NCBI RefSeq assembly: GCF_001039355.2 | Contig: NW_019773848.1 | Location: 533,677-597,676 of the forward strand | DNA from: Lingula anatina | Taxonomy: Eukaryota > Brachiopoda > Lingulata > Lingulida > Lingulidae | Direction: 5' to 3' | Length of the DNA stretch: 64,000 bases | Shown here: in pieces, positions 23,780 to 37,121 of the stretch | Position numbering within the stretch: position 1 is the stretch's first letter | How the letters are laid out: the number at the start of each line of letters is the position of its first letter | Position numbers and translations under genes: made by a program | The notes under the pieces: generated by a model | Database searches by the model: none | What the model saw: only the letters and a program-made list of their open reading frames with translations | What the model was told of the DNA's origin: nothing

Positions 23780-23780
23780 N
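23780..23780. other. Contig joint 2 (single N)
   Basis: The sequence after the N restarts at the base equivalent to 21359, inside the last GPCR exon. Confidence 0.92.
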
Positions 23781-23782
23781 CG

Positions 23783-23929
23783 CCTAACATCGCTCCACGC
23801 TATCAGACTATGAAGAGGCCTGCTCCTATATACAACCACTATCCTGATGATGTTCATTTTGGCAGCACTGATACTTACAAATATCCATATGTTCAAGATG
23901 ACGTTTCAACCTTTGCCATTTACATATAG
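23783..23929 (+). CDS. GPCR C-terminal 48 codons, second allele (partial)
   Basis: The frame starts directly after the N and runs to TAG at 23927-23929. Its protein is the same as the end of 18044-21506 (PNIAPRYQTMKRPAP ... VSTFAIYI). There is no upstream exon here because the contig begins inside the exon. This is not a separate gene or a pseudogene. Confidence 0.9.
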   Translation, partial: PNIAPRYQTMKRPAPIYNHYPDDVHFGSTDTYKYPYVQDDVSTFAIYI

Positions 23930-25191
23930 ATGTAGATATATTGTATATAGTAATCCATTGAATCCTACATTTTAGGCTTTAAATCAATGCGTAAAATGTG
24001 AAAAATGTGCGCCTACAATATTTAGTTGATGCCAGGACCATTGTGACTGGTCGTAGGTTGAGACTAGGTTGTATTCAAGAATATTGCGTCCTAAGTTGAG
24101 ATTACGAAGAATGTGTTTGTTGCGAATGTTTCTTTACTGATTGTGCTCGGGGCAACATTCAGCGTTTTGACCTCGATTGCAGCAGAAACGATTACTGTAA
24201 TAATTGATTAGACGACCTTGTAAACATTGAAGTGAAATACAAATTAGGCAGTATATGTAGTATTGTAAGCATGATGGAATGGGCAATAGGCTTTACCTTG
24301 TTATGTAATTACTAGCAAAAGAAAAAATAAGGAAAACTAAAATAAAGCCGAGAAGAAAAGCGGAGCAGATAGCGGTCCAAATCCAATATTTTATTAGCCT
24401 ACTGTTTATGACATCTTAATATAATAAAAGACTGCGGAACAAATACAATACATACAATACTTTGTATTTCAAAGAAAATAAAATTGGAATAATTGAAGAC
24501 GATACGCTTAAATAGTGTGACAATTTGTTTGTGATCTAATGCTGACTGGGGAACGGGGTATCGGCGGGCACACGTCCGTTTTCTTTTTCATTTTCCTCTC
24601 AGAAAAACGGGCAAAACGCAACAAAATCACATATTTATTCCAAAAATAGATTAATAAATAAATAGTCGCGTGCTGCTTTATATATGTTTCGTTTCGCTTT
24701 GCAAAATGATTTTATTCTTGTGGCCACCCCTTTAACAAAATCCTGGATCGACACATGCGATCAAATGCATGCATACGTGAGATTCGAGAGGTATCGTTTA
24801 TCAAATTTAAATTAAAAATATTTTAAATCCCTATTTTGCAAAATATGTGAACGTGGTCGAGGAGGTAATGAAATTATAACTCCTGCAGAACTTGATCGTT
24901 TGTCATTACCAACTCAAGGGGATTGTCTTGAGGGGCCTAATCTTGGAAAGGTGAGGCACACCTAAAAACTCCATATGAGGCCATAAATGTTGTCTCCGAA
25001 AGGGGTTATTCACATTTGGATTCAGTCCCTTTTCGAGTTTATTCACGCCACAACCTTTGCATTCTTTAACACATTCGGATTATCCTTATAAAAGATAAAT
25101 GGTTGAACAATTATGAATGAGTTATTTTTCTAAAAGAACTCACGTTAATACGAAAATCCATGTGTTAACTAGAAAAGCACTCGGAGAGCGC

Positions 25192-25420
25192 AGACCTCCG
25201 CCAAGGCAGCAAAGTCTCCACCCAATGCCGTTTCACCCCTAAATTTTCATTCTATAATGATTTAGTTTTTTGATTTTTGATTATTGATTATTAATTGATC
25301 ATTGATTGATTATTGATCTGGATCACCACCAAAAACTAATCATCTGTTCCTTGGCCCACTTCTGACAGTTCCTGAAAATTTCATCAAAATCGGTCCATAA
25401 CTTTTTGAGTTATGTTGATG

Positions 25421-25451
<31 letters not shown>

Positions 25452-25491
25452 AACAAGCAGGGGTGAAAACATAACTTCCTTGGCGGAGGTT
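25192..25491. mobile_element. MITE, fuller copy
   Basis: Inverted ends AGACCTCCGCCAAGG (25192-25206) and CCTTGGCGGAGGTT (25478-25491) surround a body with a TTCCTTGGCCCA box, a TTTCATCAAAATCGG box, ACTTTTTGAGTTATGTTG and a (GACA)n run. This arrangement is a widespread family in marine animal genomes as I remember it. It has no coding capacity. Confidence 0.75.
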
Positions 25492-26244
25492 AAAAAGCTG
25501 ATGATCGTCCCGCGAAAAACTCGAACTCAATGATTTCTATGGGTAAACGGATTTTTTTCTCACTAACCAATCTTTGACCCCCCTTTCTTGACACTCGCCA
25601 TAACTCTGTAACCATCTGGAAAATGCAATGTTTTTTTTCCAAGTTTCGCCATCCTGTGGAGCTATTTGCACTGACTTCCACAGGCACTGCGCTCAATGCT
25701 AAGCTTTGCCTGTGCTAGTCTTGGGAACTTACTGGTATCATACAACTGTAGCCTACCTACGTACGCCTGGAATACTGCCTCAAAATTGTAACTAGTCCAC
25801 AGGGGACTATGTAACTTTACCCCCAGACGCGTTATAATCTGTGAAAGCTTTAGGCCTATTCCTTATTTTAGAAAAAAATATGCTGAGGCGCTTTCACCAA
25901 ATCCTTTGTTCTCGTAACGCGTTTCTTTTAAGGCACCCATACCACTAGCCCAAATACTTCGTGCTATCTCCCCGGGGTAAAAGTTAGTTGCGCATGCAAG
26001 TAGGCCTAATCACTCTTTCTCACTACTTTTCGCGCCAAAACTCTATGAAACTTACACAATACAGCGACCTTTCTATCCTTTCGCTGTCAGAAATTGTGTT
26101 TTAAGGGGAAATATACGCCATGTAGGGCACAGTCTGAGTCAGAAGCAACTTGATTTGACCCAAAAAATTGAATTTCATTCTGAGCTGGCTCTTTCGATCT
26201 CTTTCGAATCGGAGCCTCGGCAACTACTTGTCACTCTAATTTCG

Positions 26245-28980
26245 TTTCTACAACGATCAATGTGTGAAATTTCAAAGCCAATACTGTGTTCACATGACAG
26301 AAGAAGGGCTTGCACATGCAATGTACGCTTGATCTCATCAAGTAAATTTATTAGTGAGAAAACAACGGGAAACTTATACCGTCCCGACAAATACAAAATG
26401 TCCAACGGTCGCTGTCAAATAGGTCCGGTTAACTATTTGCAAAATGACAAATTTACGATTGAGGCAACTCAATATCTTTAAGAGTAACATCTATGTCTTG
26501 GAAATGGTCTAACAACCACGCCAAAGACTCCCACATTCATGTAAAGACTCGAGACAATCGAATGTCATCACTGTCCATCACCTGGATCAGTCCCAGTTTC
26601 AGCTTGTCTTGGTTCCCAGCGACACACTGTGGTACAAACCACTCATTTCGAAGAAACAAGAGGGATTCCTTGGAAGAAGGTGAAGAGTCAAGAATGATGG
26701 AATATGTAATTTTGTTATTTAATTAATTAATGAAAAAATAATGTAGATACGTAATTTTCTTGCATTTGATTTATGCCGGAGACAAAACATTAGTCACACA
26801 GAGGCTGACTCCGCACTAACTACAAAACATTGCAGTCTCAACGTGCAACTGCAGAAGCCGGCTGCAAGGATTGAGTGCATTTTGAGGTCACGTTGCTCGC
26901 ATATAAAGCTGACGAGATCATTTCACGCTCATAATTTGTAGTGCTAGAGTCAAGGTTATGTTCTTGCGTCGCTTGATATGCACTATTAGACGAAATAACA
27001 ATGTGTATCAATTTCCAGTGATGCCAGCGGTGATAGTGAAGGAGTCGGAGTAAGGAGGACAGATCGAACTTTCAATACTAGAATCCCGGAGACCAATATT
27101 GCAGATGTGAGTTTGCTTATTTAAACATGTATATTGTTACCTGTTCGAGTTTCTAGCTGTAATGAGTAAGCAAAGATTTATCGTGCATTTTTGTTATAAT
27201 AGTATATATACATGTATTAGTATTCATGTCTACAGTGTTACTTGTAGTAGTACATGTTATGCATGTGCATACATGTAGTGTATACATTTTTACCTGTACT
27301 CACTTAAGTTTTATTGAAGTACATGTACATGTCAATCCGACATGTATGTCATGAAATGTAGATGCTTGAGTGAATTGCTATATTTTGTCCAAATTGACAT
27401 GTATGTCATGAAATGTAGATGCTTGAGTGAATTGCTATATTTTGTCCAAATTGACATGTATGTCATGAAATGTAGATGCTTGTGTGAATTGCTTGTGTGA
27501 ATTGCTATATTTGGATAGTGCATTTTGTCCAAAATGGGATTATATCTGTTCTTCATTTTTTCAAAAAAAAGAGGTTTATTTGGAAAGTCATTGAAAATTT
27601 CCAAATGGAGTAACAAGCAAATATTTTTTATGCCTCACAACTTCAAAAGTATTTCATTTTAGGCTGCTTATTTTATGTTTGTGCCATAAAATCATATTTT
27701 GAGTATTTTGGGACACTTGGTTACTACCAGTGCAGTGAACATGAATGACTTCCTGAAGAAGGTGAATTTTTTCCCACAAATTGCACTTTCTTAAATTCAC
27801 ACAGAAGTTGCCAATTTGCCCTGCATTTGACATTTCCACATTTTGATAAAATGTCTTTCATCCCATGTTAATGTCTTAGAGTTCAGCATTTCAAGTGAGA
27901 AACTAGAATATTAATATCTTGTTTAGTGCTTTCAAAGTGTCTTATTAGTGTCTTATTGAGTCCTTCTCCCCCACTAATTGCTTTGAGGCTTGAATGATGT
28001 TTTATGCAATTAAAGAGGAATGAAAAAACGGGCAATAAAACTAACTTGTGGCATACTTTAAGATGTTGGGAAGAATCTTCAAGCTGCGAGCTTTTATCTA
28101 CCTGTTTTCATTCATTACTATTTTGATTACAGTGACAAATGATACAGGGCAATAGCCATGAAAGGTGGATTTTGCCGTGGATGCTATCTTTTGCTGTCTA
28201 TTAGTTACATCAGTGCAGAAAGTTTATAGAATTTTATATTTCATTTGAAGTTCAAACCTGTATTCATATTCCTCTCAATATTCAGCCTATGTGGGCAAAT
28301 TCCTTCGCTTTAACCATTTGTACAAATATATATATCCATCTGTATGATTAAATTGCCATCAAGATCTTTATGGGTTATATAGATATGTAAATTTGAAAGT
28401 GTCCAAATAATGCCCTAGTATTGCTCATATGTCGAATGGGAAGGTAATTATTAAATGCGTTGCAAAATTGTAAGGCATATGCTGGAAATATGTGCTGGGT
28501 TCTTTTCTGAAATAACCCAGGCAAGAAGTAGTTCATCTGGGCCACATTGTGCAGGATTAAAAAGTTGAGTTTTTCTGTCTTATCGAAAAAGATAAAATGA
28601 GCCTTTTTTATTCAATTTGGTCCATGTAACTGTCTAGATTTAGTTCACATCTCATTGATGTTTTAACATGTAAAACAAATGCCAATGTTTTTTTTAAATT
28701 TGATTTTTCAAAGAAAACCATAATTTTAAGATGTCACACACATATGCCTAAATTTCTTTTCTTAGCCATGATAAACTTAGAGCTATAGAATTCAAACATT
28801 CATTAATCAGCAAAAATCATGACAGATGAGTGCATTAGGTTGAAGTCTTTTTAGCAATATTGACAGAATGAATGGTAATCATTTCTCATTGTTTTTTTTT
28901 TATGTTTGCAAAGAAAAAAATTATATTGGTTTTATATATTTTATCATGTAGGTTGAGGATTAACCCATTTCTTATGCATA
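26245..28980. other. DPY19L3 upstream region and probable 5' UTR exon
   Basis: No long coding exon. A likely non-coding first exon lies at about 27000-27106, ending at GCAGAT|GTGAGT. A matching acceptor (TGTAG|GTTGAGG) at 28951/28952 leads to the start codon at 28981. The intron between holds a 57-bp minisatellite. The promoter is presumably near 26900-27000. The 108-residue frame at 26155-26481 has no recognisable similarity. Confidence 0.45.
27339..27510. repeat. 57-bp minisatellite, about 3 units
   Basis: Units beginning GACATGTATGTCATG start at 27339, 27396 and 27453. The third is degraded by a local GTGTGAATTGCTT duplication. Located in the presumed 5' UTR intron of DPY19L3. Confidence 0.9.
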
Positions 28981-31900
28981 ATGTCAGAAGTTAAGCAGCG
29001 GAAAAACCGGTCAGCGTTCACCAAGAAGTCAAGAGCACCCCCAGACCATAATGTCTCTGGAGATAAAACAGCCATCACAAAGCCTGCCAAAAAGGGGAAA
29101 TGTCCCACAAACTTTGTTGAAGCCACAGAGAGTGTTTTGAACATGCATTTGAGCAAAATCAACTTTGCCTGTGGTTTGCTCATCATGCTTTTTATTGGAT
29201 ATAAATATGCTCTCTACACAAAGACACTTCACGAGAATGATATGTGGTTTTCAAATATTAGGGTAAGTATATTGAAAGTAGACTGATTTATATCAGACGT
29301 AATTGTTAATATTAAATGATGGCGGCAGCTGCAGGATAAATTTGCTTGACAAGCAACAATGCACTGGAAGCATTATGATAGATACTTTCATTTTCCAATT
29401 CTTAATTAAGAAATTGTCCACAGTGCCAGAGTAAGTCTGTGTAGAGGGGCATTAACACTTCATATTAATGACTCAGAGGTGTGAATGTTTACAGGATGCC
29501 TACATTATGTTATCACCCCCTAGAGTAACGTGAGAAGAGATGATTACAGTATAAATGCTTCATCTTGAACATGAAGCACCCAAGTCACTGAATTACTTTT
29601 TCTTAATGGTATTCCATTATCCTAGCTATATTTGTGTTCATTTCATATGTAATTGGTCTTTTTTCAGTTTCTACATTTTTGCAATAATTTTACCATAAAT
29701 TATGTAAAAAATATGTGCTAGTGTTTATGTACAGATACAAGAATACAACAAGATGGTAGAAGGCCACAAGTTGAAGTGGAAGTTTAAATTTCAAACCAAC
29801 TAGAAAAGTGCTAGTAGTCAGATAATACAGATCTCTGCCAAGACAACTCAGTTGTCATTATTTTTAATCAATTAATTATGGTAATGACTCAGTCTTTTTA
29901 ATGGGGAAAATTATCAATATATTAAGTAAGCAATTTTGGGATCATTAATAATTATATTTTTGTTTATAGCATTTGTGGTGCTTTCACTCCATAGAATAAT
30001 ACTATAGGGTAGCCAACTTTTCAGTTTTCTTTGCTCCAACTTAATGGGGATGTTTTAATTTTAAGAAATTGTGACTTTGAAGGACACAGTATCAGTGAAA
30101 TTAACAATTTGCCAATTGAAAAGGTCAGGTCATTACTGTTATGGATCACTATAAAAATCTGATTGATTCTTTGTAAGTCTTTTTAGAACTTACCTCTCTG
30201 AAAGTTTCATCCATTCATAATGTTTTGCACACTGTTGATAACAGACAGACTGTAGACAACTGGAACCAAAACGAAAGTAACATGGATAGCAGTTCTGTAT
30301 TAGTTAGTTAACCATTGATTGAGTAAATTAGCTGCAATACTAAGATGCACTTATGTTTGAAATGTGAGTGCATGTATTTGTAAGTTACTGTATGTGTATG
30401 CATGCATGCGTGTGTTAATGCACGCATGTGTGTGTGCGTGCACCAGTGTGTATTTGTTTTTGTGTGCAATCATCAAGTTTTCCAGCTAACATTTTTCTAC
30501 CACAATCAACTAAACTGTGCTCCTAATGGCTTTTAGTGTATTTTGTCAAGACACAAGAAGATGCTATTAGGTATATTTAATGGAAAAATACAATATTGTG
30601 TGCCATGACCTGTAACATACACTCCAGATAGGAAAATCTCATTTTGCGTGATGCCTGCAAATATAATGTATTGATAGAAAGTGTGCACTTCTCCAAGGAA
30701 AAAAAATGAGGAAATGTAAAGAGATATTATAGCCTCCTGTGGTCTCTATATATCACATGTAGTGTACTACTAAGTTAGAATTTTTTCTTGAAATAATGTA
30801 AAAGGTTTTAATTGCATCATTCGAAATTATGGTTATTTTTTCTACTTTCAGGAAGTGGAAAGAGAAATTTCATTTAGGACAGAAAGTGGACTATACTACT
30901 CTTATTACAAGCAGTTTGTTAATGCTCCTTCAGTGAAACAAGGTGATCATAAACATAATTATTTATTTTTGTTAAAAAGTAATATTTATACAGCAATTGT
31001 TAATCTTTTGCATTGGAATAGTGTGAAATGTTAGCATCTAAAAATGTCCATCACACAAGTTCACTCTACATACATGCATTAATTGCCATATAGGTAAAAA
31101 GCTGAACAAAAAATAATCACTTACTAAAATGCATACTGTAGTTAGACATTATTCATGTCTGTTATTATCCACTGGTGGTGCTTTACTGGCTCTGAACCAT
31201 GACATTATTCATCTTGATCTGCTCCTCAGGGTGGTATGAGCTGACCCATGATAACATCACTGAACATCTTAATACTATCAACGTCCTTGAGAGGATGAAC
31301 ATCTACCAAGAAGTATTATTAGGTTTACTGTATAGATCACTGCCTGTTAAGGTAAGAACTTAAGGTGCATCTAGATTAAAAACCTGCTTATTAAGTCTGT
31401 CAGTTTGATTGCCTGTCATGATAACACCAGTATGTATCAGGAAGTGTTTTTATATCTGTCATGTAAAAAGGTTGGATAAAATTTTTGGAGGTTATGTTAA
31501 CATGACTTTATTTTACTTGCCTAAAGTGACATCTGAGGGAAAGAATCTTGTAATAAAATGGGTTTTCCAGGATATAATGAAGGTTTTTTATTTTGTCATG
31601 TTTTAATCAATCCCCCTCTCAGTCATGGAGCTCTAATTTCATTCATGTTGAAGTTACGATGGATATAGATATTGATTTCTAAATTATATACTGTTGACTC
31701 AGTTTTTAATATTTAAATGTTTCCTCTCTAGGATTGGTCTATTATGATGATTGCTTGGTTAATTTCAGAATGTGGAACCAGTCTATTTCTACATTAACTC
31801 CATATTTGCCTTACAAGGAATGCTGCTGTGTGCCCTGTATGTCACAGCTTGGTTGCTTAGTGGATCTTGGCTGGCAGGTGCTCTAGCAACAGCATTTTAT

Positions 31901-34900
31901 ATTCTTAACAAGTGAGTTGTTGAACATCCAGTTATTGATCTGTTAATTACCACGTTTTGCTGACACAATGATGCAGGATTATCTCATTTGGACACATTTT
32001 TTTTTCATAATTCATTTTTCATAGCCTATGGGCATGTCTTTTGTTGAATAATGCAAACTGAAATTTCATACTGTTAATTCAAGAAATATTTTCTCTGTAT
32101 CCTCCAGGGCTGATACCACCAGGGTAGAACTAGCAATACCTCTCAGAGAGAGTTTTTCACTGCCATTTCTATGGGTGGAAGTAGCAGCTGCCACATACTA
32201 CTTAAGACCTAGACTATCTCTTAGTAAGGAGGTAATAGGGTGAGACTGTGTGTGTGTCATATTGTTTTAGTGTTGTCAGTATTTTTCCATTAACCAAGGA
32301 ATCGCCATGCACAGCTCTTGCTTTATATGTACAGACACAGATATAACTGTACATACAGCCTTTGCCTGTGTCTGTCGTCATCACCATCACCATTATCGCA
32401 CACTTTCAGTGTTATACAAATAAAATGAAAACTGTTTTACCTCTTGTCTACAAAACTGATGAATATTCATTAAATTCAAGTTAAAAAATCAGCCTGACTG
32501 GACCATTTTTCCAAAAGTTTTTTTTTTCTTTTTAACATATTTTATCAATCGTCATACAAATAAAATGAAAACCATGTCATATTTTGCTTTGAAACTTGCA
32601 GGACTGATTCAAAGGTCTGAAATATAGATCTTATACAAAAATCAGCTTGATTAGTTTATTTTTGTTGAGGTTATGCTGTTTTTGTATACTCGTATAAATG
32701 AGTTTTCCTCAAATTCATTTCTTAGACAGTCTCAGTATTGAGTTTATTATATTTGTAAAAGTGTTCTTTGACATATTTCTGCATCTTTATAATTTTGTAA
32801 ATTGCTTATATAAAAATGATGGTAAATCTGTTATCGTGTATTGTGTAATAAAGTGCTAAAAATGAAATAAACTCAATCATTGCAGTTTGTCAGATTCAAT
32901 CCCCTACTATGTTCTTAATCTTAGAATGGAGCAAATTGAAAATGTTCTTATTGATTTTTTCACATCTTAACAATTTTTTAGATGATCATTTAAAAATGAA
33001 AGTAAATTGGGTATTGTGTAGAATGTAATAATTGTTAAAAATGAAAATAACACATTTCAGTACTTTTGTACATTTTGGCATTTTTAAGGTGTTACTTTGA
33101 ATTTCCATGGGCCTGAAAACCTTTGCTAGTCACATTTTTAAAAATATCTATGTTACCTGCAGTGCATAATTTAAAATTGGTAGTGTTTATAAAGCTGTTC
33201 AGCATTATGTAACATTGCATCAGAATTGATAAAAAACTAATTTGTGCACTACAAATGGTCTAAAAGGAAAACTGCGTTACTTATTATTTTGTCACTTACA
33301 AAGATGATTAACATACTGCACAAATTGGCAAACCAGCTTCATTGGATTTTTTTCTTTCTTGTTGTCTGTACATTTGACAGCTTTGCTGTCTTGTTTACAG
33401 GAAAAGGTCATTTTGCACTCATTTTCTTTTTCTTCTACCCAGTGGTAATACTATGTACTGTAGATATATCAGTGTTTTTAAGTGAAAGTTAATTGTGTTA
33501 GTATTATCTTGTAACACTGAGCAAATGCCTTTGTATGTATCTGGATACAAGTAACATTAAAGGTATTGTTTTTTAGAGGCTTGTACTGTGTGTATTGACA
33601 CTGAGCACATTCTGCATGGCTGTGACATGGCAGTTTAACCAGTTTGTTCTACTATTGCAAGGCTTGGCATTGTATGGAGTGTGGCTGCTGGATATGCTAC
33701 CTGGATACAAAGTAAGAAATTTGCTTTTGGGTCTGGTTAACACTAGTTGTAACCTACCAGCATTTAGAAATGTAAACTATAAGCATGCATTGCTATGTGC
33801 ACCTGGGACCTTCCATTTGAAAAAAGAATGGGAATTATGAGAACTTGATTTATGCTGTTAGGTTGAAACCCTTAGCTCTGTTTACAGTCCTACTTCATTT
33901 TCTATTCACTTTATATCAGTTTAAACCAACACTCAATGCTGTCTGTATAAGAAAGACAAAAATATAATATTTTTTATATTTTATCAAATGTCAAATATCA
34001 GCAACTGATGTAAGCAAACAGTTTTTAAGTCCAACATAACTCTTCACTATTCTGTTATTTTTAGGTTCGTAGGATGTTAGGAGTGATTGCATTTTCACTG
34101 CTGGGTACATGTATACTGCAGTATGTGAACACCATGATTCTCTGCTCTCTTGTTCTCAGTCTCATCCTGTCAACACTGTTACTGATGTATATTACAGTAA
34201 GTATTTCTGTTTCTTTTACACGAAAAGTTCCCACTAACATCTCTATGGCATAGATAACACCCATAAATTTGGTTGAAAGGTATTGATTGGAATTGATTAA
34301 AGAACAATTTGTCTAGAACTGTGCTATATTTTTTGTGCATATTTTAAAAAAAGTATCCACTCTAATATTAAGGAGTATTTCTGCATATAGTTACACATTT
34401 TAAGTTCCCAGTTAATTAATTTTATTTTATTTTCATTTTGATAAGTAATTCAAATGTTACACTTGGGAAAGCCTGCTTGCTTAGTTACTGGTATGACACG
34501 TCTTGGTTGTAAATCTGTATCTTCTGAGTATTAATTTTTATCAATATTTTATCATTTTTCCAGGGAGATCAACCTCGTCAATGCAGTATTACCACGAGAA
34601 TAGCAAGTTTATTTCTAAAATTAGTATTCACAGCTGTAAGCACTGTCACTATTAACAAGGCCATTAAGGTAAAAAGATAGACCTTGGATGTAAATCAGGA
34701 TTTCTTTTGTTATGCAAAAATGTTTTTGATATATATATATATCGCTCATTGCCTTAATGGCATTTTAACTTAGCTGTTTTGTTTGTTAGTTGAAAGGAAG
34801 TTTGAACGGGAACATTTCATTATTTCATTTAATATTTTAACTGTTATGGGCTCTGTGATAAAGACACCTCCTTGAGTGATAACTGAATACATACTTAGTC

Positions 34901-36759
34901 TGTAGTCTTTTGGGTTTTTTTTGCAGATAATTTTGCAAGAAGAAGCTGATGAACACATCTATAAATTTGTGCAGAATAAATTTGGCTTTGGCTTCTCTAG
35001 GTAACAAAATAAATTTCATAAGAGATTTAGAATTATCAGGAATATAATACTTGATTTTAAATGTACTTTGTTGTAAAATAATAAAGGGAAAATTAAAACA
35101 ACTATATGCTATAGTTTTTGCCATTACACGTTTTAGTTAATAGCAAAAATGTTTCAATTGTTTTACTTTAAGTCCTAAAACCCACTTAAAAACCACAAGA
35201 GCAAATCATATGTAGTCCTGTTTTTTGTCAATTTTTAGTCTGTTTATTTCTCAGGGATTTTGATGTTCGTATGTACCTGTGCAATGGAGCCTTCCAGTTT
35301 TTACCAATGGATACCTATGTTAGACTGACTGAGAGGTTTGTCTTCCCTACCTATGTTATAGTCACCATTGTTCTTCTGGGATGTCTGGTTACAGCACTGA
35401 TACAGCATTGGTGGTAGGTCGTTTACTTTCAGTTGGTTGTTTTTACAGTGGGACTAACTTGGACCCTGAAATAGTCTTAAGTGACAACATCAGATTACAT
35501 TGGTATCTTCATATGGTCTTAGTATTGTGAATTTTAAGTTTAATCCATACAGTTTCAGTTGTCCTCGAAGCTTAACTGAATGACACACCTCCTGAAGCAG
35601 CTTTGGGGTGATAACTTTAGTGTTCCCTCAGCTTCTGAAATATTTTCTCTGCATTTTGAGTCGACCAAACACACACCAAATTTAATCTCCCATAGTGCCC
35701 TTATTTTCCTACATACAAAAGATGATGAAGATGAATTGTCTGATTTTATATATATTTATTATTATTTTTGTTGTGAAGGCCACCTAGTCATAAAGTTCCA
35801 GCAGAGGATAAACAGAAAGCAGAGGAAGGGCAGTCTCCCCTTACAGCTACACATCTTCTAGCTAACAGACCTGAATTAGCCTACCACTTAGGTACTTCAG
35901 CAATTGGCTGTGCTTGACTTTTCTTGATACTATTCGGACTGTTTGCTGTAACAACATATGATTATGATTTAGTGCTGTAGCGTTTTTTTATTGAAATTCA
36001 GTCTTGTTTTACCAGTCACAAGTAAAAGGAACTTCCCTTTAAGCTAGCATTTATCATTCTTCATTAAATTTATATTAAAACGATTTTGGTCATTTTGTTT
36101 TGTATTTCAGTGCAGTCTGTTCTGTTTGGTGTTATGGCAGTGATGGTGCTGAGAATGAAGTACTTATGGACACCTTACATGTGTATTTTGGCTTCCTGGG
36201 GGATCAGTGATTATCAGACATGGAAATTTGTCCTGGCCAAGCTGAATATCAGGAGAGAGATCTTTGTAAGAATAAAAGAAAGTGAAAAGTCTAAAAAATA
36301 TATAGCTTGTGGTACCTTTTCTTCTCATTTTCCTTCAGTTACAAAAGCCACTGTAATAAATAATATTTTGATATCATACACATACACAACATTTATAGTT
36401 ATTTATGGGTTTTTGATCTCAGCAGTGCCAGAGAGATCCTTAAAACCACTGTTTATGGTAGGCACAATGTAAATGTGTGCAACTGATAAGTGAAGACTGT
36501 AATTTTGATGTCATGTTTTAAAGCGGAAGATTAGGAGTAGGGTACGTAGTTATGTGAAAGGTTTGCAGGCTCCACATTTATAAAACTAAAACACATGTCC
36601 TGTAGTATGTATAAAGTAAAAGTGACTATTAAGTTCTTAAAAAAAAAAGCAAAACTGACTTTTATTCTCTTTATTGATCCATTTTCCTATTGTATTTTCC
36701 AGGTCCAGTGTATCAGGCATGTGTCCACGTGTACAATGCTGGCTGTACTACTGGCAGTG
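28981..36759 (+). CDS. DPY19L3: Protein C-mannosyltransferase DPY19L3, exons 1-13 (contig III)
   Basis: Multipass ER enzyme that C-mannosylates Trp in WxxW/thrombospondin repeats using dolichol-P-mannose. Exons: 28981-29262, 30852-30942, 31230-31351, 31769-31911, 32108-32231, 33577-33711, 34065-34196, 34564-34668, 34927-35000, 35255-35413, 35779-35891, 36111-36265, 36703-36759. All phases join. The basic N-terminal tail is followed by a first membrane helix, then EREISFRTESGLYYSYYK; Glu105 there is the likely catalytic acid of the family. ELTHDNITEHLNTINVL and TTRVELAIPLRESFSLPF are also near-invariant. Many TM helices follow. The contig ends at 37120, before the last four exons. Spliced to exons 14-17 of contig IV, the protein is 737 residues (human 716). 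Confidence 0.93.
29800..30285. mobile_element. Old degenerate copy of the CTAGAAAAG/CCAAG MITE family
   Basis: The left part CTAGAAAAGTGCTAG with a decayed GATCTCTGCCAAG, and the right part AAAGTTTCATCCATTCATAATGT.. followed by GATAACAGACAGAC, match in order the boxes of the element at 25192-25491. It lies in DPY19L3 intron 1. Borders are uncertain. Confidence 0.5.
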
Positions 36760-37114
36760 GTAAGTTACAGCACACAGGGTTACAACAATATTGATGTATG
36801 GTGGTACACTTATAGATAGCACTTATTGATATTAATTCTTATTAGTCTTTGTATTGGCACAGTGATTTGAAGTGTGTGTTCATATTGACACATGATGTGC
36901 TTCTAGCTGTCTTAATACAGATGGTAGGAGCTTATAAAATATAACCTGTAGTTTATTAGAACAGCCAGTTGGCATAAATCCTCCATCAATTTCATCATCT
37001 TATCAACAGCTGATTTGATTTAATACTAGCATGAACTAGAGCCAGCTTTCAGTGAATTATCCATTTGTTTTATTTTGGCATTAAAATATTTAAACTTGTA
37101 AGGAATGTTTTAAG
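32001..37114. repeat. Allelic overlap 3, copy III (end of contig III)
   Basis: Aligns with 37122-42268, exons 5 to 13 of DPY19L3 and their introns. It stops six bases before the N. Confidence 0.92.
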
Positions 37115-37120
37115 GTGGGA

Positions 37121-37121
37121 N
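37121..37121. other. Contig joint 3 (single N)
   Basis: After the N the sequence restarts at the equivalent of 32001, in intron 4 of DPY19L3, so nine exons appear twice in the same order and orientation. Confidence 0.93.

Larger units (their letters stand above)
23782..26244. repeat. Allelic overlap 2, copy III (start of contig III)
   Basis: Counterpart of 21359-23704. Beyond 26244 it carries on toward DPY19L3. Confidence 0.88.

Noticed and set aside
36086-36472. 128-codon frame extending DPY19L3 exon 12
   Set aside because: The part after 36265 is intron read-through; the GTAAGA donor there and the next exon at 36703 keep the family sequence.
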